A stretch of 64,000 nucleotides of DNA from Cannabis sativa (GCF_029168945.1 NC_083601.1:31733660-31797659); one strand, 5' to 3'. Shown: positions 12,390 through 24,376, counted from the first letter of the stretch. The notes: a model not told the origin generated them from the sequence alone. Translations and numbers: made by a program.

Positions 12390-13611
12390 TGTTAGGCTAA
12401 AATTAGTCTAAGTTTCGGGTCGTATTTTCAGTTAGTTTTCACTCTTGTTTCTAGTTTTAGGGCTATTTTATGCTTGATTCTTTTGTTTCAGGTCCTTGGG
12501 TGTTTAAAGAAAGTATGTACAAGAATTGAGGAAAAGTGGTGAAAGAATCGAGAAGAAAAACCAAAGTTTGTGTCGCTGCCTGTTCCAGTCGCGACTGGGA
12601 ACATGCCAGTCGCGACTGGGAACATGCCAGTCGCGACGGGAACTGGCAGAGAGGATCTCGAAGTTTCAAAGTTTAACCCCGTCGCGACGGGGGCTTTGCC
12701 AGTCGCGACGGGGACCCCAGTGACGGGATTTTTGGGCAGTTTCGTAATTTCACGAATTTTAAAGATGAGAATTGGTTTAAATAGTGAGGGTTCGTGAAAA
12801 TTAGGGATTATTCAGAATTAGAACCCTAGAAACAAAGAAGGAGGCTAGAAGAGCGGCTTGTGGCGACCCGAATCAATTGCTTCAACTAGTTCTTTCTCTT
12901 CTCTTTAATTTTTCTATGTTCTTTTCTATTTCAATGTTAATTATGGATTTGATTATGGATGTTTTGAACTAAACTCCTATTTAGGGAGAACGATGAATGT
13001 TGTTTAAGTTTTTCTTAGTTAATGATTAATTGCCATTCCTCCATCTTGATTGTGAACATTATTCATATTTGTGTTTAATTTCCATGTGCAAGATTGATCA
13101 CCTTTTACATGTTTTATGATCTCAATTCGAAATCTGAAAAGTGAGAATTGAGAATGCTAAAATTGGATTGTCTAGGTTTTGATGTGAAACGAAAGTATTT
13201 ACATAGCCTTTGTGACATTTAGATTATTGCTTAATGCTGATTTCATGTTAGTTTAATTAAGAGATTAATTAGAGAGCATGAGATTTAGAACCTAGAAGAT
13301 CTGAAAAGAGCTAGGTTAATTTATAATCTGTCATTCACTTCAAGAGAAGGCTAGCAATTAGACATTAACATTGGTAACTTAACAACAGGATTCGTCTCCC
13401 TATTCTCTCATCTTGATTAATATTCACTTGTTTCTTTAAGTTTCTTGAATTTCTTTCTTCCTTTTTCAATCATAAATACTTTTAATTTGCCAAATAGAAT
13501 TATAAGTATAGTTTAGTAGTAATTAATCTAATTCCCTGTGGTTCGACCTCACTTGCGTGAGTATACTACTTGATTGCGTGCACTTGCGTAGTGATCATAA
13601 ATTTAGCAACA
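12390..13611 (+). repeat. 3' LTR of the Gypsy element
   Basis: This matches the 5' LTR throughout. The difference in length is one extra 21 bp unit containing CAGTCGCGACTGGGAACATG at about 12586-12627. Substitutions seen by eye include CGGGTCA/CGGGTCG near the start, CCAATCGC/CCAGTCGC in the repeat cluster and TAATCCAA/TAATCTAA near the end. Confidence 0.92.
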
Positions 13612-13758
13612 AAACCGCACCACCCGCACCGCGAACACCATGCACTTGAGATGTGGCATGATGATCGATGCTCATAAATTGTTCGACGAAATGCTGGAGA
13701 AGAACTCAGTTTCTTGGAACACAATGATATTCGAGCTTGTTGATGCTATCCTCATGTA

Positions 13759-16374
13759 ATTAATATCTCAAAAAAAAAAAATTCAATGATATTTTAGTCT
13801 GGACATTACATTCTATCATCCTTAAAAGAAATTTCGTCCTTCAAATTTAACTTACCAAACACTCGAGGTATTGTGTCTTCATAACCTTCACCTCTTACTA
13901 CATTTTCTCCCTATCTACCATATTGACCCAAAAAAATAAGTATTTAACTTTTGTCTTATCGTTCAATCAACAATACATATTATATATACAACTTAATTAA
14001 GTATTGTTATTCCTCCATGCATTACTTGAATAATAAAACACACTCCATCAAAATGACTTACACATACATTCTTTAAATACAAGTTTTACAATTACATGCT
14101 CTTAATATTATAAAAGTTTTTCTTCTCTTATGAACATCCTTATACGTCATTAAGAGTAAAACTATTTATTCTTCTCTGAACATTCTTACATGTCATTAAG
14201 AGTAAAATCATTTATTCTCTTATGAACATCTTTACATGTCACTTGAGAACACATTATACAATACAAAAATAACAAACAAAAAGTAAGGTAGAAGACCTTA
14301 TGTAAATTTCTTTTAATTATTCACATTCTTTCATTGAATGTTATTACATACTAAAATCTTACCCGTTTTTTACTTAATTTTCCACTATAAAGCTACGGTG
14401 TCATTCTTGCATTTTCGTAATTGTTACTCACTCATCGATAGATACTTTTTTTATGGTACTTGAAAATAAACATGGATGCTCTTCAAAAGGTCTTGTATAA
14501 ATATTTGATGATCTATTTCAACCACCTTTTTGTCTAACGTTCACTTCTTAACTTTCTTTATCCGTGCATTTGTTGCACTTGTCATGCCTTCTCATTTTTT
14601 TAGATAATAGTCTTTGATTCCTTTTGTAGTCTCACAATTCATGTACCACTCTACTGTATCTTCTTTGTTAATCTCTCTTATGGTTCCTGGTCTTCCAATA
14701 CTCTTTTCAAGTTAACTTAATTATGAGATTAACTAGTTTTCCACACTAACTTTTTTGTTTACCTTGCTATAGTGGTGAAGTTTGAATATGTAATGTTAAT
14801 AGATTTGTGAAGTTGTATTCAATGATTGCTTCTTCTATTATACTAACTTTCTGGGTATCATATCTCTTCATATTTATAATACCACATATTTTTCTAGTAA
14901 TATTTATGTCTTATAAATTTCAATCCTTTTTTTAATTCACAAAAAAAAAAAAAAAATCCCAACTTCTAAATTTCACTGCTAAAATATAAAAAAATCTATC
15001 AAACGAACTTACATTCTAATACAAACTATTTACTTTTAATTATGATCATACCATATAAGCGCTAAAACATCATAAACGCACTAATAACCTTTTAAAACGA
15101 GTTCAACCCTACTATGAGTGATAGTAGCGCAACTAATTATTTATCATTAACTTTTAACTATAGACTAACCCTGTAATCTTATAATATATTAATAAGCTAA
15201 GTTGTTGAGGTAAGGAACCTACATACATCATTGGCAAACTATGTCGAACAGACCTCACTCAATTTATCGTTATTATATCTTATACACCCCACTTGTATCT
15301 GATTTTCTACTAGCCACTCACGTTTTATAATTATTTAGTCAGGACTTTTTGACTCGTACTTCCTAAACTACCTTTAAAAAATATAAATCCATAATTCACT
15401 TAAACATTTTCATTCCATATTTGAATGTAATCATGTTATCAATATATACCTCCCTTGGTCTTTCCTTGTAAGTTTCTCGCTTCTAATTAGACTAATTTTA
15501 GTTGTTTTCCAAATGATAGCTATTGTCTTATTATTGTTTAGATGTGTTCTTCTAGGATTCTCCACTAATAGAAAAATTTAGTTGATGAGACTCAATAAAT
15601 AATCTAGTTTATTGGAGCTTACAAGTATAGGTCTATGGTCCCCGAATTGCCACCTTGACGAGGGTAGGAATAAAAATTTGTATAATGTTGTTTAGAAAAA
15701 TTTATTTTGAAGTGACAAAATAGTAATTATTTATTTTTTAATAAATAATTTATTTTTTAATAAATAATTTATTTTTTCAAATTAATTAAATAGGGAAAAA
15801 TATAGAAGTTGTTAATATACAAATTTTTAGGATAAAAAACACTATCATTGTCTTAATTAAGACAAGGTAGGCGCTACCCTATGTAGGAATTCTCTATTGG
15901 TTTTGTCTTTTTGTGTTAATTAATTAATTAATCAACTCAATTAGATAAATATTTAAATTTGAAAAGTGGTTAAAGATATTTCAAGTTAATTGAGATATTT
16001 CCTCAAAGTAGTTAAGATATTCTCTCAATTGGTTGAGAGATTCCCCATCATAAATATCAATAACTGAATTTAGATAGATATTTATTCAAATAATTAAATA
16101 TGATTTAATTAATTGAGAATTAACTACTATAAATAGAAGCCTCGTTTTTCTCAAACTATTCTGCTCATATGTTGAGAATTCAAATAACAAGAAGTTTCGA
16201 GAATATCCTGATAGTCATCAAGATGTATTTATTTCTTTCATGTAATTTATATTTTAGATTTAATGTTTATACATATGGTGATCCCTGGAACTATAGTACA
16301 ATGATAATCAAATTATAATATTTTTCCTGTGTACCTAATTTAGTGCCATAAAACTAACAGATACTAGGTATCTT
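13759..16374 (-). other. Gene-free segment with possible minus-strand Gypsy relic and a short tandem repeat
   Basis: At about 13794-13850 the minus strand reads a phrase like GAAGGACGAAATTTC then AAGGATGATAGAATGTAATG. It resembles the boundary between pol and 3' LTR in plant Tekay/Del-type Gypsy elements, so a decayed copy may extend rightward. At 14119-14245 a unit of about 50 bp with GAACATYCTTAYAYGTCATTA recurs three times. Around 16120 CTATAAATAGAAGCC is a good TATA-like string that may belong to an old LTR. I see no gene. Confidence 0.35.
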
Positions 16375-16680
16375 TCGAATGCAATTGGGCCGTGCTGGGA
16401 TTTCGAGAGTGTGGATTTGGCAAGTTGTTCTAGAAATTGCTGAAGCCACGAAAGTGCTTTCGTGGTTAAAGCGTAATTTCTCAGGTGTTAGTATTATCGA
16501 ATTTGATTGTCTGATATTAGTACAAACTGTTAAAAATTTGAATATTTTGTCATCTACTTTTAGTGGTGTCATTGAAGATATTAAGTAGCTTTTATCTTAT
16601 TTAAGTGATGTTTCTTTACGTTTTGTAAAATGATTTGCCATGTGGGATGCTAACTTTATGGTTAGAGCATCCCATTTATA
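16375..16680 (+). pseudogene. RNase H-like fragment of a LINE polyprotein
   Basis: The frame at 16379-16588 and its continuation read EIAEATKVLSWLKRNF, then SIIEFDCLILVQTV and, past a stop, LSDVSLRFVK. This pattern (A-EA---ALSWL, then I-E-DC) matches the plant LINE-associated RNase H family (RVT_3). Catalytic context is only partly kept, stops interrupt it, and neither end of the parent element is visible. It may come from the same LINE family as the fragment at 6285. Confidence 0.65.
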
Positions 16681-17199
16681 TAATGATTGTATTTTTTTTT
16701 TTTTTGAATCTAATATCTCTTTTGGTGTTGTTGATATTATTGAGATTAAATTAGTTTAGTTAAATAAAATTTACAATTAAAAAAATAAATAAATAATTAA
16801 ATATTTTATCTAATTATTAATAATAGCCTTATATATAGTATTCATTAAACAATAGTATAAAAAAAATTAATGGAAAAAAGGGGAAAAATAGGACATGTTT
16901 AATATAATTGTGTTGGTTATATAGTGTGTTTGATATACTTAAAAAAGAAATCCTAATATGGCATCATTTTAACCTTTCACTACACAATTAAACTAGATTT
17001 TTTAAAAAAAATATATGTACAAGTGATTATAAATACATCTTACATAATCATTATAAAATAGGACTAAAAATATTTTTATAATGTTGAAATATATAAAAAT
17101 CTACTGAAACTTCAGTGAACTATAGACATATTATACTCTTATCATTAATTAAGATTATGAATATATTTACTTTCATTGTGAATCCTATTTTGTTTATCT

Positions 17200-17960
17200 T
17201 AATGGTGTGTAGAAAGTTATCCAATCTAATTACAACTGACTAATTCAATTCTAATCGATTCATCCAATAGAATCGGATATCCAATCATAATTCAGATCGG
17301 ATGTAAATTTTGAAAATCCAATTGGATCGGATCAGTTGTTGGATGGGACATCCGATCCAATAGATAACCGACCAAACCGATCCAATTATCATCCAATGGT
17401 CATTCAATTATATTTATATATTTTTAAAATACATTTATAATTTTATATATTTAATATATTTTATTTAAAAATATATATTAATTGATTTAATATACATTTA
17501 ACACGTGAGATTTATGAAAAAAAATCTTAAATCTGAAATATTAATTCTCATCTTTCTAAACTCTAACAAAATTGTCAATGCGTATTGAATAAATTTTATT
17601 TTTTAGTGGTTTTATTATGAGATCATGAGAATTAGGTTGGACTAAACTAATGTTTATTATGTATGTTTGATTATTAAGTTTTAAATTCTATTTATATATT
17701 TATTATGTATATATTTCTTTTTAATGAAATCAACATAAATGGTAGCTAAAATGGATTGGTTGGATCCAATCCAATCCAATAGAAAACCAATTAAGGCATC
17801 CAACGGTTGGAACCGATCCAATCCAATACATCCATTGGATTGGATCGGATTACTTAATTCGATTGGATTGAATCAGATGATAAAATTCAATATCCAATAA
17901 ATAATTGGATTGGATCGGTTGAATCCAAATCTATTGAATGTGATCCAATAAACACCCCTA
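17200..17960. mobile_element. hAT-like non-autonomous element (ATCCAATCC type)
   Basis: The ends read TAATGGTGTGTAGAAAGTTATCC and, reverse-complemented at the right, TAGGGGTGTTTATTGGATC. Both subterminal zones are built from ATCCAATCC / GGATTGGAT units in opposing orientation around an AT-rich core. The right terminus is the canonical TAGGGGTGT seen in the other elements here; the left has drifted. No clean TSD is seen, and there is no coding content. Confidence 0.6.
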
Positions 17961-18070
17961 AATTATTTATACATTTAAAAAGAAGAAGAAAAAAACATTA
18001 TTTATAATAACACAAATATTCTTATTTAATTATTACCAAAATAATATACAAAAAATTTATCTAAAAAATA

Positions 18071-18931
18071 TCTTTATATATTAAAAGTGCCTATCTAACG
18101 GCATTTCTTGGTTTAACATTCTTGGTTTAACAGAATATACTTAAAAATAAAAGAATATTCTGTTAAATTTAACGATTAGGTATATCTCCCGTTAAAAAAT
18201 AAACCCAATAATTAAACCCAAAAAATTAAATAATCTTTTAAATAAACAATCTTTTAAATATTAATAATCTCTTTTTAAATTAAAAAAATCATCTTAGCCA
18301 CATATCTCTCTAACAAACCTATCTTGGGAGAATATTAATAATTTTTTTATTTAAAAATCTTGGGAGAATATTAATAATTTTTTTATTTATTTTTTAAAAA
18401 AGAAAAATATAGATAAAATATCTAGAAAAGATAATATAAAAGAAGATTGATTGTGTTGGCTTAGAGATTTTTGGGCTTGGGCTTAAAAAAATAATAATAA
18501 AAAAAAAAGATGAAATGGGCTGTAATTAGTATTTACCTTATATGTTTGTGCTTATTTTTAGTTTTATTTTTAATTTTACCACCAAGAGGAGAAGGTTGAA
18601 AAATATTAGAATATGAAAATATTATTGGTGCTTATTAGTAATTTGCAAATAATGTGAAAGTCTATAAATATATAGTTGTGTAGCTATTATTAGATATGAA
18701 ATGAGATAATAGAACTTTTTTCAATTAGAAGATTAATGTACATTTTACTATTAATAACATACATTATTATAACACAACTATGTTTTACTTACTAAATTTA
18801 CTTACACATATTTTATTTTTATAAAACAAATCGTTCAAATAATTATACTATTTTAATTATTAATTAAAATAAAAAACTAAAATATTAAATAAAACTAACA
18901 CTACGTGGCTTGGCACGTAACAATCACCTAG
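18071..18931 (+). mobile_element. Non-autonomous Helitron
   Basis: The 5' end is TC (TCTTTATATATTAAAAG) and the 3' end CACCTAG, so the terminal tetranucleotide is CTAG. It sits between A at 18070 and T at 18932, as expected for Helitron insertion into AT. A 6 bp stem, TACGTG at 18902-18907 with CACGTA at 18914-18919 (loop GCTTGG), lies 8 bp before CTAG, the position of the usual Helitron hairpin. The 861 bp contain no RepHel gene. Confidence 0.75.
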
Positions 18932-19574
18932 TAAATTAATATATATCCACACAAGATCATGAAGATGCAAGGTTATCAATATTAGATTTAGAGAGGATTT
19001 ACACTATTAGTATTTTACTCCTAATATTTTGCTTAAATACTTACACCTCACTTCAATGATTTAAAACATACCAAGTTGAATATTATTGTTGTTAATACTT
19101 GAGGGATAATCATATCTAAAAACAATTGGAGCAAATAATATAACAAAGAAAGAAATATTGGTTTAAAATATTAAGAAAGTATTTTTTAAAAGAGAAGAAA
19201 AACAAGAGAGCCAATTCGAATTCCCCTCTCTCAATGTCCAAATACCACATCAAAATTTTACCAGACCTCTTTCAGCTAATATCTTCTATTTAATATGAAG
19301 AAGCCAAGTAATTTAGTTCACATACAAAGAAAACGAATTCAAAGCATGTCTCTATTCCATGTTGAGAGGAGTTACTAAGACAGAGCAGTAGTAGGATCAT
19401 CCAAAACCTGGGGAAAGTGATATTTTAAGGTAAAAACAACCCAAGATGTTCTCAACAATCAAACAATTTGATGGAATAAAAATAAGTCATTATCTTAAAA
19501 CTCATTTAAATTCGGTACATTAACTGAGAAGGAAACCAAAATCCCCTTTTAAACAGTTAGCCATAACACCGCAT
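18932..19574 (-). other. Downstream flank and 3'UTR of the deubiquitinase gene
   Basis: On the minus strand this follows the UCH stop codon at 19575. The part nearest the gene (about 19380-19574) is less AT-rich and probably 3'UTR. The rest is AT-rich with no features I recognise. Confidence 0.4.
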
Positions 19575-21988
19575 TCACCGAGATCCTCCTTTCTTCTGTT
19601 TTGCTTGCTCAATAAGGGGCTTCAATTGTTTCTTTTCAGCAAGAAGCTTGAGAAAGTTAAACAAAAAGGGTATGTAATTGTGTTTCCTACGTATGTTTTC
19701 GGTTCTCCATTTCTTGAATTTTTCCTCCTCTATCAAAATCTTCTCAGTGGCACCCTCAATACCGGAATTCACTTCTGAAAGAGATTTGTTTAGGGCTTCA
19801 AATTTACTACTGTCGACTGGTCTGTCTGATTGCAAGGCAGCTATCTGTAGCAAGATTCGCTCCCTCTTTTTCTGGAGCTCCTTGAGTTCAGCTGTGTATA
19901 TCTCTTTCCTGTTCTTGATAACTGCCATGAGGTTGAATCTTATTTCACTTTTGGCATACTTCTCAATGCGTTCCTGGATTACTGGTTGCACCATCTGAAG
20001 CCATTCTTGGTCACCTTGCCCAACAGGGCATTGTCCAAGACTAATGGGTCCCTCCTTTAAACCATCAAGCTCATATAGCACACCATCAACAGGCAGGTAA
20101 CTGATGAAATGGTATACGTCATCATCTTTGCCAGCAGCCTTCTGCTCCTCGGGAACAAAAGGCTCGGGCCTTGCAAAACTATTGTGGGCAGTTCGTATAG
20201 GTTCACTGTTATTTATTGCCAAACCTTTGAGTTCGGGTGGAAAATTCTTTGAAAAATCTTTCAGTTTGGTTAGTTCAGGTCCAATGTCAATATCTGGACA
20301 GTTCATCAAGATGGACAAGATTGCTTGAGTTGCACAAGCATTATTAATAACCTAAAACAAGATAGAGAGAGAAATTAGGTAAAGATTACAAAATGGACAT
20401 CGAGACCAGCAGATAAAAGTTTTATGAAACTAACCTGGCTAGCAAAGAACAAGTTAGGACTGGGATCTTTAATTACAGGGCGTTCATCCTTTTCGCCTGG
20501 ACACCATTTGAATAGGAATATCAAACCATATACTGGTCTGTAAAGGAGGAAGAAGTACATTAGTAGTTTCGTTAGAAATTAAGTGTGAACTATATAGACC
20601 ACCATGACTGGTTCTAATTGGATTTTACTTTTTTAAATACACTACAAACTCACTTTAGGTTGTTCAGAGAATCAATGTCCAATGAATACAACTCCTCAAC
20701 CTGCCAAAAACATAAAAAATCATCACAATGGTATTGGTATACGCCAACTGGTAACTCTTAACAAAATGAAATAGCCAGCATAAACACAATCATAATGGAA
20801 AGCAAGACCTCTAGAAAGATTCAAAGAAACTGCCACAAAACTAGCATTTATAAGGGGAATATAATAAAAACTAAGAAGTAAATGAACTGCAAGCTAGCAT
20901 TAGCGCCTAGTACTTTTACATTTAAATGTCATATTATTGGATTAAAACTTACCTGCACGCCTTTAACTTGCATCTGCTGGATAAGCTCAGTAAATACCCC
21001 TGAAACACAAGCCAAAACCATTAAAGAAATGTACTACACATTCAGACACCCTACAACTCCCACATCACTGGTGTATAGACTCACTCATATCCAGAACCAA
21101 TGCCATGGTCAGATCTAGTGGTGCAGGGAAACATTATCAGGGGATTAAGATAGAAATTATACACTCCACCCACATAGTTGGTTGAGTAGGAGTTAAAAAA
21201 AATAGGGCACACAGCATTTAGACTTGGTGTCAATTTAAAATTTAACAGCCTACACATATCTCAGATGCATGTAGCACATACAACTAGTATACTTTCTCTC
21301 TCTCGTTCATTATTCATTTTGGAGTCAGTAAAATACAAAATTTATCATTGGTTGGTGTCAAAGTAAAAGTTTCACATGATTTAGAGCAAATGAGTATTAA
21401 TCAATAATGTTACTACCTGCCCCTCAATAAAAACTCATTTTCCATAGGTGTAAATAAAACAGAAGCCTTCCTGATACACAAAATACAATATAAATCCACC
21501 CAAACACCCGTCTGAAAACCTGCAGGCTAAGTGCATGTAAAACAACTCGCAGAACAAAAACATGTAAATAAAATGACCAAAATAGTTCATCAAAATTCAT
21601 CCATGTGATTAAAATAGCACAATATTGTAAGTGTAGCAAAGGCCAATTAAAGAAGAGCTAAACTCAAGACAACAATTCACAATGACACAGCACTGGTTTC
21701 TCTAGTAGTACCCAAATTCTCTCTCTCTCTCTCCACCTAACAACCCAATACCTCAACTTATTACCTTCTAAAAACAAAATCTTCAATCCCAACTTGCTCA
21801 ACATACACAGTGAAGGCTCGTATTTTTTTCGTAAACAAATGCAGAAACTAAAAACGAAGAAATTAATTCATACAAAATAAGTTGTCCCTCTACACAACAC
21901 GATTCATTGTATGCCGCAAATTATTTATGGAATAAATAGGGAGTGGTATAATCATACCTGGGTCGGACTCAATCGTGCACCAAGACAT
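19575..21988 (-). CDS. UCH2: Ubiquitin carboxyl-terminal hydrolase, UCH37/UCHL5 type (peptidase family C12)
   Basis: There are five exons: 21988-21958, 20999-20953, 20700-20654, 20537-20435 and 20351-19575, all with GT/AG borders and consistent phases, giving 334 residues, normal for plant UCH1/UCH2. The start [11 protein letters not shown] is the family's usual N-terminus. Catalytic residues are visible: Cys in NNACATQA at the start of exon 5, His in [10 protein letters not shown] and the Asp in [11 protein letters not shown]. The C-terminal half is charged and coiled-coil-like ([18 protein letters not shown]), ending in the KKGGSR region that in UCH37 contacts the proteasome or INO80. The family removes ubiquitin from the distal ends of chains. 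The Arabidopsis homologues influence shoot architecture; partner binding in this plant is inferred. The symbol follows Arabidopsis; UCH1 versus UCH2 orthology is not resolved. Confidence 0.95.
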
Positions 21989-22731
21989 GCTGCCAAATCT
22001 TCTATCACCAACTAACCAAAAAGACAAATATCTAATCAAATATCACAACAAACATATTTAAAAATATTAATAAAGCTTGATAATTTGAATAGAATTTCTC
22101 AACCTATAAACTCATAACTAATCAAAGCATAATTGAAAATTTAGCATTTGCAGCAAAGAAAAAAAAAATAGTACCCACTATGAAAAATTAATCAATTAGA
22201 TAAAAGTAACAAAGAATTAAATTAACCCGAGACTCCATCAATAATAGAAGAAGAGACTATAATATAATCCCAAAACAAAATTATGGAGATTGCATAAAAA
22301 GCAGTTCCAGTTGCACCGCTTTGAACTCACTTCCCTAATTTTTAATTTCTTCACCCTTAAAGTTTCAATTTTTATTTAAATGGGGGTGCAAAAAGAGAGT
22401 AAAAATCGAAGGTAGGAAAGTGGAGGGCGATGGGTGTGGTGGTATTATTAGGCATTATTATAAAGAGTAAAACAGAGTGTTAAGAGAGAGAGAGAGAGGT
22501 CACCAGAATACGAGAAGAGGAAGTGAGGAAGGTTTCTTCGTTTCTTTGTTGTGCCTTCGCGAGAGTTTACTCTCTTTGCCTTTATGCTTCCCTCACTCTC
22601 TGTCCCTTTTTGTGCAGCTGCGGCTATCGCAGAACACTTCTTTTCTTTTCTTTTTTACTTAATAAAAAATATGAATGTTTTAATTAGGCTAATTACCATA
22701 TTTAAACTTTGACATTCTCTCATTATTAAAA
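21989..22731 (-). promoter_or_regulatory. Upstream region of the deubiquitinase gene
   Basis: The ATG at 21988 is preceded on the minus strand by a possible acceptor (TTGGTTAG) about 30 bp upstream, so a 5'UTR intron is possible. A purine/pyrimidine tract (GAGA at about 22485-22498) and the least AT-rich stretch (22400-22640) are candidates for the core promoter and first untranslated exon. Nothing decisive is seen. Confidence 0.3.
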
Positions 22732-23774
22732 GAGTAATTTGCGGCAAAAATACCTAAGTTTTATCCCGAATAGCTGATAAATACCTAAGTCATATTTTTA
22801 GCGGTAAAAATACCTTCCGTCACACTTCTGGAACTTCCGTAGGTACCTCTCCGTTTTCTTCTAGGTAAGTGTCCACGTGTCATCCTTTTATTAGTCCACA
22901 TCATTACTTTTTATTTTTCATTTTAAAATTTATTAAAACTTATTTAAAAATCATTTAAAAATAAAAAATATATATTTAAACTGTTTAAAAAAATAAAAAT
23001 AAAACTTATTTTTTAAATTAGAAAAATTACAAAATTAAAATACACATAAAACTTAAGTATTTTTATTAAATTAAATTTTTTAAAAAAACTAACCTCTAAA
23101 TCAGAGAGGAAATAGATTGAATATAGGATTGGTTTTTAAAAAGAAAAATAAAAAGAATACGATTGAGAGATTGAGAGGAGAGAGAGATCGAGAAAAGAGA
23201 GAGAGTGTGACCAAACCAAGAACGATTGAGATTGAGAGGAGAGAAAGAGAGGGAGATCGAGAAAATACAGAGAGAGAGAGAGATAGAGAGAGATCAAAAC
23301 AGATGTGAGATTGAGAGGAGAGAGAGGGTAAGAGATTGAAACGGATCTGAGATTGAGAGGAGAGAGAGATCGAGAGAAAGAAAGGGAAAGATGAAGGAGG
23401 CCTTAGATTTGATCCAGCGAGGAAGATGACATGTTCTAGCCATAAACGACAGACTTGAAAGAGTTGGGATCAAGGTTTGGCCACTGTCGAAGGGTTGAAG
23501 AAGATGGAGGACTTCAAGAGATCGGCGGAGCACCGACGACGGAGGACGAGATCTGATGAAAGCAAATCGAGGCCAGTAGAAATCTCTCCTCCCAATTTAT
23601 TTTCATCTTGTAAATATGTTTGGCTGTTGGAAAAATGCAGGAAAAAGAAGAAGCAAAAAATTATTTTTTGAGATTTCTGGATTTGTATGTCGTAGTTTTT
23701 TTCTGGGTTCTCTTCTGGTTTTGGAAAGTTTTTGTTGTTGTTGTTGCCTTATTTTGGGGTTCTTTAGATTCAGA

Positions 23775-23818
<44 letters not shown>

Positions 23819-24376
23819 CTGGGAAAATATATCATTTTTTGAGATTTTTGAAATACTACAGATAAAGTATTAATTATGTATGTGATTGTTAGAGTTTGAA
23901 GATGAATATGAATTTTAATCTGTGTTATTCATATTTTTTTGATGGGTTTGTTCTATGTTCTTGTTCATTGTTCATACCCATATTTTTGTGGGATTTTATT
24001 AATTGTAAGGTTATGTTTAATCAGTTCATTGTTCATAGACATTGTTAATCTAATATGTTTAATCAGGGTTAATTAGAAATTTAAAAATATAATTAATGAT
24101 TTTTAATTTTAATTAGTTAAAATATAAATTTCTAGATATTTTTTTTATTTTATTAGATTTTAAATGATTTTTTAGATTTTTTAAATAAAAAATAAAAAAG
24201 TTAATGACATGGACCAATGAATGAGTGACACGTGGACACTAACTTGGCACATAACGGAGAGGTACCTACGGAAGTTCCAGAAGTGTGACGGAAGGTATTT
24301 TTACTGCCAAAAATACGACTTAGGTATTTATCTGCTACTCGGGAGAAAACTTAAGTATTTTTGCCGCAAATTACTC
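22732..24376. mobile_element. Mutator-like (MULE) non-autonomous element with long inverted termini
   Basis: It begins GAGTAATTTGCGGCAAAAAT and ends with the inverse, flanked by a perfect 9 bp TSD, TTATTAAAA, at 22723-22731 and 24377-24385. The terminal inverted repeats run about 190 bp and include CACACTTCTGGAACTTCCGT and GTCCACGTGTCA on both sides. A 9 bp TSD with long TIRs is the Mutator signature. The interior has a GA-rich segment (23160-23400), a (GA)n run at about 23780-23814 and a moderately GC-rich patch near 23400-23600. No transposase is present. The short frames inside are low-complexity and not called. Confidence 0.88.

Larger units (their letters stand above)
7393..13611 (+). 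mobile_element. Ty3/Gypsy-type LTR retrotransposon, gag-protease only (Athila-like), young
   Basis: The LTRs are 7393-8593 and 12390-13611. The element is flanked by a perfect 5 bp TSD, AAACC, at 7388-7392 and 13612-13616. The order is LTR, primer-binding site, gag, aspartic protease, long non-coding segment, purine-rich tract, LTR. No reverse transcriptase, RNase H or integrase is present, so it must depend on other elements for mobility. By eye the LTRs differ by about six substitutions plus one 21 bp repeat unit, which means recent insertion. The host element sequence on both sides (AGTCAAAAACC then GCACCACCCGCACCGC) rejoins as in the uninterrupted copy near 25280. Confidence 0.92.
6898..13639. 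mobile_element. hAT-like non-autonomous element (AAACCGC type), split by a Gypsy element
   Basis: The left end is CGGGTGTTCATCAAACCGC and the right end CCGCACCGCGAACACC, close to the termini of the second copy at 24482-25310. Both subterminal zones are arrays of AAACCGC/GCACCGC units. Without the inserted retrotransposon the element is about 520 bp and has no coding capacity. The right end lacks the last few bases (CCTA) and a full 8 bp TSD. I infer a small deletion of about 11 bp there, because the PPR target would have supplied ATTACTTA. Confidence 0.75.
6792..13758 (+). pseudogene. PPR gene relic, split by a nested transposon stack
   Basis: Two short segments read as one PPR stretch. At 6792-6897 the frame gives VKRVCNLMHKNGFELDLYM and ends ...MILL; at 13640-13732 it resumes with MHLRCGMMIDAHKLFDEM and ...NSVSWNTMI. 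From memory the text is close to PPR proteins of the Arabidopsis At5g50390 type (ILLMHVKCG... followed by a LFDE repeat). The join should read CTT ATG CAC; instead about 6.7 kb of transposon lies between. Flanking PPR sequence is missing on both sides, with a stop at 13756, so this is a fragment, not a gene. Confidence 0.75.

Noticed and set aside
23117..23865. Several overlapping plus-strand frames rich in Arg/Glu
   Set aside because: They arise from GA-rich simple sequence inside the Mutator-like element; composition is not protein-like.
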